From Pseudomonas sp. (GTDB taxonomy: Bacteria > Pseudomonadota > Gammaproteobacteria > Pseudomonadales > Pseudomonadaceae), in contig NZ_JAQGNX010000162.1 of the NCBI RefSeq assembly GCF_028293835.1, positions 1-32,491 on the forward strand: a stretch of 32,491 bases of DNA, written 5' to 3'. Positions within the stretch are counted from its first letter, which is position 1. Every line of letters begins with the position of its first letter. Shown here one piece after another: positions 29,289 through 32,491 of the stretch. The notes under the pieces were generated by a model. That model saw nothing but the letters and a program-made list of their open reading frames with translations. It was not told the origin of the DNA and ran no database searches. The translations under genes and the position numbers were made by a program.

Positions 29289-29993
29289 TTATGTTCGTGG
29301 TGTTGCAGCAACCACCTCAAGCACGCGTATCACCCCGGCTTGCGGGTAATGCCAGCGCACATCCACGTCCCAAAACTGAGCGCCGTAGCGACGTTCTGGC
29401 GCCGGGATTTGGTAGGCAGGACGTGGGTCTTGCGCCAGGCATTGCTCTATCAATTCAATCAGTGGCTCGGCCAAACGTTGCGCATGCTCACGGGCCTGCA
29501 GCAGCGCGTTGTCTTCCCACTCCACCAAAATCAACAGCGGCGCTGCACTGGCGATGCTGTTCGATGCATTTACGATCACGTCGGCATAAGGCACATACGG
29601 TTTGACATCGAGCACCGGCGTGCCGTCCAGCAGATCGATGCCCGAAACCCACAGACGACCCGGTTCAACCTTGTCCAGTTTGACCACCGATTGGCCAATA
29701 CCATTCGGCCGGTGAGTGGCCCGGGTGGCAAAGACGCCCATGGACTGATTGCCACCCAGACGCGGCGGCCGGACTTTAAGTCGCGGCTTCTCTTCCAATG
29801 CTTGATGAAACAAAAACAGCAGCCACACATGGCTGACCTGTTCGAGGCCTTGCAAGGCGTCGGCGTGGTCGAACGGCGCTACCAGTTCCAAGACGCCGCG
29901 TGCAGCAGGCGCCAGTTGAGGCTGGCGGGGGATGGCGAATTTCTCTTTGAAGCAAGAGCGCATGAAGCCGATGGGCGAAACAGTATAAGTCAT
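29289..29993 (-). CDS. trmO: tRNA (N6-threonylcarbamoyladenosine(37)-N6)-methyltransferase TrmO
   Basis: Methylates t6A37 to m6t6A in tRNA(Thr), with S-adenosylmethionine. The 234-residue protein is of the TsaA/YaeB (UPF0066) beta-barrel type: SPIGFMRSCFKEKFAIPRQ at the N-terminus, HVWLLFLFH, the RATHRPNGIG signature at 91-100, and a C-terminal domain with YGAQFWDVDVRW. ATG 29993 fits the family start (MTYTVSPIG); another ATG nine bases upstream is possible, but its GAGG is only 3 nt away. Confidence 0.93.
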   Translation of the reverse strand: MTYTVSPIGFMRSCFKEKFAIPRQPQLAPAARGVLELVAPFDHADALQGLEQVSHVWLLFLFHQALEEKPRLKVRPPRLGGNQSMGVFATRATHRPNGIGQSVVKLDKVEPGRLWVSGIDLLDGTPVLDVKPYVPYADVIVNASNSIASAAPLLILVEWEDNALLQAREHAQRLAEPLIELIEQCLAQDPRPAYQIPAPERRYGAQFWDVDVRWHYPQAGVIRVLEVVAATPRT

Positions 29994-30019
29994 GGTCGCC
30001 ATCGGCCTCTGGACAGGGA

Positions 30020-30499
30020 TCAGCCGCGAATACGCAGGGTCAGGCCCTTGAGGAAGTTACGCAGTAACTGGTCGCCACAGGTGCGATAGTTGCTGTGGCC
30101 GAACTTGCGGAACAAAGCGCTCAGCTCAGGCTTGGACACTGGAAACTCTGAGGCCTTGAGGATTGCGTGCATGTCGTCTTCTTTCAGTTCGAAGGCAACC
30201 CGCAGTTTCTTCAAGACGGTGTTGTTAGTGACCGGTACTTCGATCTTCTGCGGCGCACGGCTGTCATCTTTACCGCGCTTGAAGATCACCAGGCCATCAA
30301 GAAAGTGCGCCATGACTTCATCGCTGCAATCCAGATAACCTTCTTCTTGTTCCTCTTCGCCGTCCTTGTCCTTCTTCATGAAGGCAATTACGTCAGCCTT
30401 GGTCACTTCGAAGCCGCCAAGTTTAACGATATCGACGATTTTTCCATCGCTGATATCAAGCATGTAGCGAATGCTACGCAGTACATCATTGTTCATCAT
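30020..30499 (-). CDS. yehS: YehS-like DUF1456 protein
   Basis: A 159-residue soluble protein made of two similar halves: MNNDVLRSIRYMLDISDGKI (from residue 2) and NTVLKKLRVAFELKEDDM (from about residue 92), each followed by a helix ending in a CxD/Q-FLDGL/FLKGL-type segment (CSDEVMAHFLDGLVIFKRG; CGDQLLRNFLKGLTLRIRG). This internal duplication is the DUF1456 family seen in E. coli YehS. Function is unknown. AGGA lies 8 nt before the first ATG. It follows trmO by 26 nt on the same strand. Confidence 0.88.
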   Translation of the reverse strand: MMNNDVLRSIRYMLDISDGKIVDIVKLGGFEVTKADVIAFMKKDKDGEEEQEEGYLDCSDEVMAHFLDGLVIFKRGKDDSRAPQKIEVPVTNNTVLKKLRVAFELKEDDMHAILKASEFPVSKPELSALFRKFGHSNYRTCGDQLLRNFLKGLTLRIRG

Positions 30500-30577
30500 G
30501 GTGTTCGGTCCTGATAATACGGGGGTGAGCGGCGCACGGAGAATCCGAATGCCGCTGAAAACGGGTTCAGCGCAGGA

Positions 30578-31288
30578 TTAAAACTTTTCCTTGCTGGACA
30601 GGTAACGCCATTGGCCTTCCGGCAACTTGCCCATGGACACACCGCCGATGCGGATGCGCCGTATGGCAACGACTTTGAGGCCGACGGCTTCGCATAGCTG
30701 GGCAATGATGCCGGGTTGTGGATTCTTCATGGCAAAGCGCAGGCGATTTTCATTCTGCCAGCTGGCTTTGACCGCCGGTAAATCCTTGCCTTTATAGGTC
30801 AGGCCGTGGGTCAGGCGATTAAGCCCGTGGGCTACCATGTCGCCGGAAATCTCCACCACGTATTCCTGTTCTATCTTGCTGCGGTCATCGGTCAATTTGC
30901 GTAAAACCTTCCAATCCTGACTAAACACCATCAAGCCGCTGGCGTTGGCTTGCAATGTCGAGATCGGCGAAAGACGCATGAAGTGGCCTTTGAGCGGGCG
31001 CTTGCCGTAGCGATGTTCTTCGGACAATGTGCCGGGGCTGATCAGTTGCAGCGCGCTTTCAGCATCGAAGCTCGCTGGCTGGTGCAACAGAATCGTGACC
31101 GGCTCAGGCGCGGTGGCCTTGGCCTCAGGGTCCAGTTCAATTTTCTGGGCATCCACTTTGAACTGCGGTTCTTCAATGACCTCGCCATCAACCGTGACCC
31201 AACCGCCTTCAATAAACAGTTCAGCCTCCCGGCGGGAGCAGCCGAATAGCTCGACGAGGCGTTTGGAAAGGCGAATGGGTTCTGTCAT
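30578..31288 (-). CDS. RsuA/RluF-family rRNA pseudouridine synthase-like protein
   Basis: A 236-residue protein with an N-terminal S4 RNA-binding domain (residues 4-50: RLSKRLVELFGCSRREAELF, then VTVDGEV) and a C-terminal RsuA-type pseudouridine synthase fold (LLHQPAS; ASGLMVFSQDWKVLRKL; IEQEYVVEISG; VGLKVVAIRRIRIGGVSMG). The active-site motif, normally (G)RLDxxxxGL with the catalytic Asp, reads TLQANASGL at 111-119, so Gln113 sits where the Asp should be. It may bind RNA without modifying it, or use another residue. Other motifs are intact, so it does not look like a decaying gene. The upstream 79 nt to yehS are a plain gap. Confidence 0.85.
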   Translation of the reverse strand: MTEPIRLSKRLVELFGCSRREAELFIEGGWVTVDGEVIEEPQFKVDAQKIELDPEAKATAPEPVTILLHQPASFDAESALQLISPGTLSEEHRYGKRPLKGHFMRLSPISTLQANASGLMVFSQDWKVLRKLTDDRSKIEQEYVVEISGDMVAHGLNRLTHGLTYKGKDLPAVKASWQNENRLRFAMKNPQPGIIAQLCEAVGLKVVAIRRIRIGGVSMGKLPEGQWRYLSSKEKF

Positions 31289-31457
31289 GACAAAGAGCCG
31301 TACTAAAGAGAAAGGCGACTATTGTACCCGCGCCCGCCCGGTTAATCGCGGCTCCATTGAAAATGCCTCGATATAGTGCCGGATAAGCATGATGAACCCG
31401 GTCATCACACTACTAGTGCTTTCCCGAGATGGAGCGCGAAACGGTTCCCGGGATTTT

Positions 31458-31922
31458 CTACACATTGCCGCTCACCGATCTCAAACGCATGTGCAGCAGT
31501 GGGTAAGGTTGACCCATACCGTCCTGCTCTTCGCGACCGATGACCTCGAACCCCTGCTTCAGATAGAAACCCCGTGCCTGGTGGTTCTGTTCATTGACGT
31601 CGAGTTTTTCCGCGTGGAAGTGGTCAATGGCGTGTTCCAGCAGTCGCTTCCCAATTCCTTGGCCACGGTACTCCGGGTCAATGAACAGCATTTCGACCTT
31701 ACCAATAGTCACCCCGGCGAAACCGGTAATCCGTCGTCCAGCGTCTTTAGTGCAGAACAAAGTCACCGCATCCAGGTACTGATCAAGCACCAGTTCCTTG
31801 AGCATCAAAATATACGAGTCGGGCAAAAAGTCGTGGGTGGCCCGCACTGAGTCTTCCCACAAGCGGGCCAGCTCCGGATAGTCACTTGGGTTGGGTGTGT
31901 GAATAACAGGGGTATTTCGCAT
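31458..31922 (-). CDS. GNAT-family N-acetyltransferase
   Basis: A 154-residue acetyl-CoA-dependent acyltransferase. Motif A is clear: VEMLFIDPEYRGQGIGKRLL at 76-95, where RGQGIGK binds the acetyl-CoA pyrophosphate; motif B follows with NEQNHQARGFYLKQGFEV. The overall pattern (N-terminal LARLWEDSVRATHDFL) resembles E. coli YjaB. Substrate unknown. The ribosome site AGGAGAAAGG lies just upstream of the start. It is on the same strand as the pseudouridine-synthase gene but 169 nt away. Confidence 0.88.
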   Translation of the reverse strand: MRNTPVIHTPNPSDYPELARLWEDSVRATHDFLPDSYILMLKELVLDQYLDAVTLFCTKDAGRRITGFAGVTIGKVEMLFIDPEYRGQGIGKRLLEHAIDHFHAEKLDVNEQNHQARGFYLKQGFEVIGREEQDGMGQPYPLLHMRLRSVSGNV

Positions 31923-32020
31923 ACAACCTTTCTCCTGAGACCAACACGTTAGGCTGAATACACCAACACACTTAAAGATTCGGCCTACAACATTATAGGA
32001 TCCCGCTGGCTTTCAATACC

Positions 32021-32049
32021 CGAAGTGCCGGGCAGACTTCGTTATCTTT
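32021..32049. other. Hairpin with T-rich tail upstream of vgrG
   Basis: CGAAGT (32021-32026) and ACTTCG (32036-32041) form a 6-bp stem with a nine-base loop, followed by TTATCTTTT. It could be a weak intrinsic terminator insulating vgrG from upstream transcription, or part of the vgrG leader. Confidence 0.4.
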
Positions 32050-32069
32050 TGGATTCGGAGATCCTGCCA

Positions 32070-32491
32070 ATGCCCCAAAAAAGCACCTTCACCTTCACGC
32101 TAAGCATTCCGGATGTAGGAAACCATGGTTTGCAGGTGCTCGCGTTTAACGGGTGTGAAGCGGTCAGCACGCCTTACGCTATCACCATTGAACTGGTCAG
32201 CCGTCGTCGCGGCATTGAACTTGCGGACTTGCTGCACAAGGCGGCCTTTCTCAGTTTCGGCCCTGGCGGTGAAGGGGTTCATGGCAATATCCACTCGGCT
32301 CACAAAGGCGACTCCTGCCTGGCGCTGACCCGCTACGTCATCGTGCTTAAACCCTACCTGGCCTACCTGGAACACAGCAGCCATCGCCGTTCATTCCAAC
32401 ATATGAGCGTGCCGGACATCGTGCTTGAAGTGTTGAAAGAGCACGGGTTGTTCAATGGCCTGCAGGTTGAGTTCAACCGTAGTGGGGCGGA
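32070..32491 (+). CDS. vgrG: Type VI secretion tip protein VgrG (5' part, runs off the window)
   Basis: The first 140 residues of a VgrG/TssI spike protein: FTLSIPDVGNHGLQVLAFNG, then ELVSRRRGIELADLLHKAAF, GPGGEGVHGN, LTRYVIVLKPYLAYLEHSS and SVPDIVLEVLKEHG. These are the gp27-like N-terminal elements of VgrG (the LSPWLWLLT-type region reads VLKPYLAYL here). VgrG trimers cap the Hcp tube and carry effectors. GGAG lies 9 nt before the ATG. No other T6SS genes are in the window, so this may be an orphan vgrG island with its effector to the right. Confidence 0.92.
   Translation, partial: MPQKSTFTFTLSIPDVGNHGLQVLAFNGCEAVSTPYAITIELVSRRRGIELADLLHKAAFLSFGPGGEGVHGNIHSAHKGDSCLALTRYVIVLKPYLAYLEHSSHRRSFQHMSVPDIVLEVLKEHGLFNGLQVEFNRSGA

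Overview
The window is chromosomal DNA of a Pseudomonas, most likely of the fluorescens/syringae side of the genus. The evidence is gene content and order: pyrG-kdsA-eno-ftsB-ispD, gfnR/adhC-fghA, ispF-truD-surE-pcm-nlpD-rpoS-rsmZ-fdxA, mutS, cinA-recA-recX, erdR-dgkA and finR/fpr. Codon use is GC-rich, Shine-Dalgarno sites are mostly good, and there is an RsmZ-type sRNA with a GacA-type upstream site. No rRNA, tRNA, CRISPR array or complete insertion sequence was seen.

Layout. Positions 68-5157 carry the CTP, KDO and glycolysis genes (pyrG, kdsA, eno), then ftsB overlapping ispD. Positions 5159-8230 are a glutathione-dependent formaldehyde detoxification locus: a LysR regulator divergent from adhC, then fghA, with a 30+30 nt inverted repeat between adhC and fghA. 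Positions 8283-13406 are the compact ispF-truD-surE-pcm run followed by nlpD and rpoS. A PsrA-type box lies inside nlpD and should belong to the rpoS promoter. Positions 13576-13889 hold the GacA-type site and rsmZ, facing fdxA (minus strand). mutS (minus strand) follows.

Positions 17095-20217, between mutS and cinA, are the only accessory stretch. In many fluorescent pseudomonads this locus is the insertion spot for tailocin/prophage clusters. Here no tail genes are present. The stretch holds a diverged copy of the mutS 5' end fused to the 3' end of an XRE antitoxin gene, a small lipoprotein gene, a Com-like zinc-ribbon gene directly followed by a lectin-like bacteriocin (llpA), and two diverged copies of a leader plus small basic ORF on either side of com-llpA. 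It looks like the eroded remains of a phage-derived island that still carries a bacteriocin cassette.

Positions 20218-22342 are cinA and the SOS-controlled recA-recX pair. The rest is core or semi-core: a LOG-family protein, a QSregVF-family secreted protein, a DTW tRNA modification enzyme, an EamA exporter, the response regulator ErdR with dgkA, finR divergent from fpr, a REPIN-like inverted repeat, trmO, a YehS-like protein, an RsuA-family protein that appears to lack the catalytic aspartate, a GNAT acetyltransferase, and the 5' end of a vgrG running off the right edge.

The most unusual items are the com-llpA cassette with its flanking duplication, the mutS-5'/antitoxin fusion remnant, the intrinsic terminator whose T-run ends at the ispF start codon, and the non-canonical active site of the pseudouridine-synthase-like protein.
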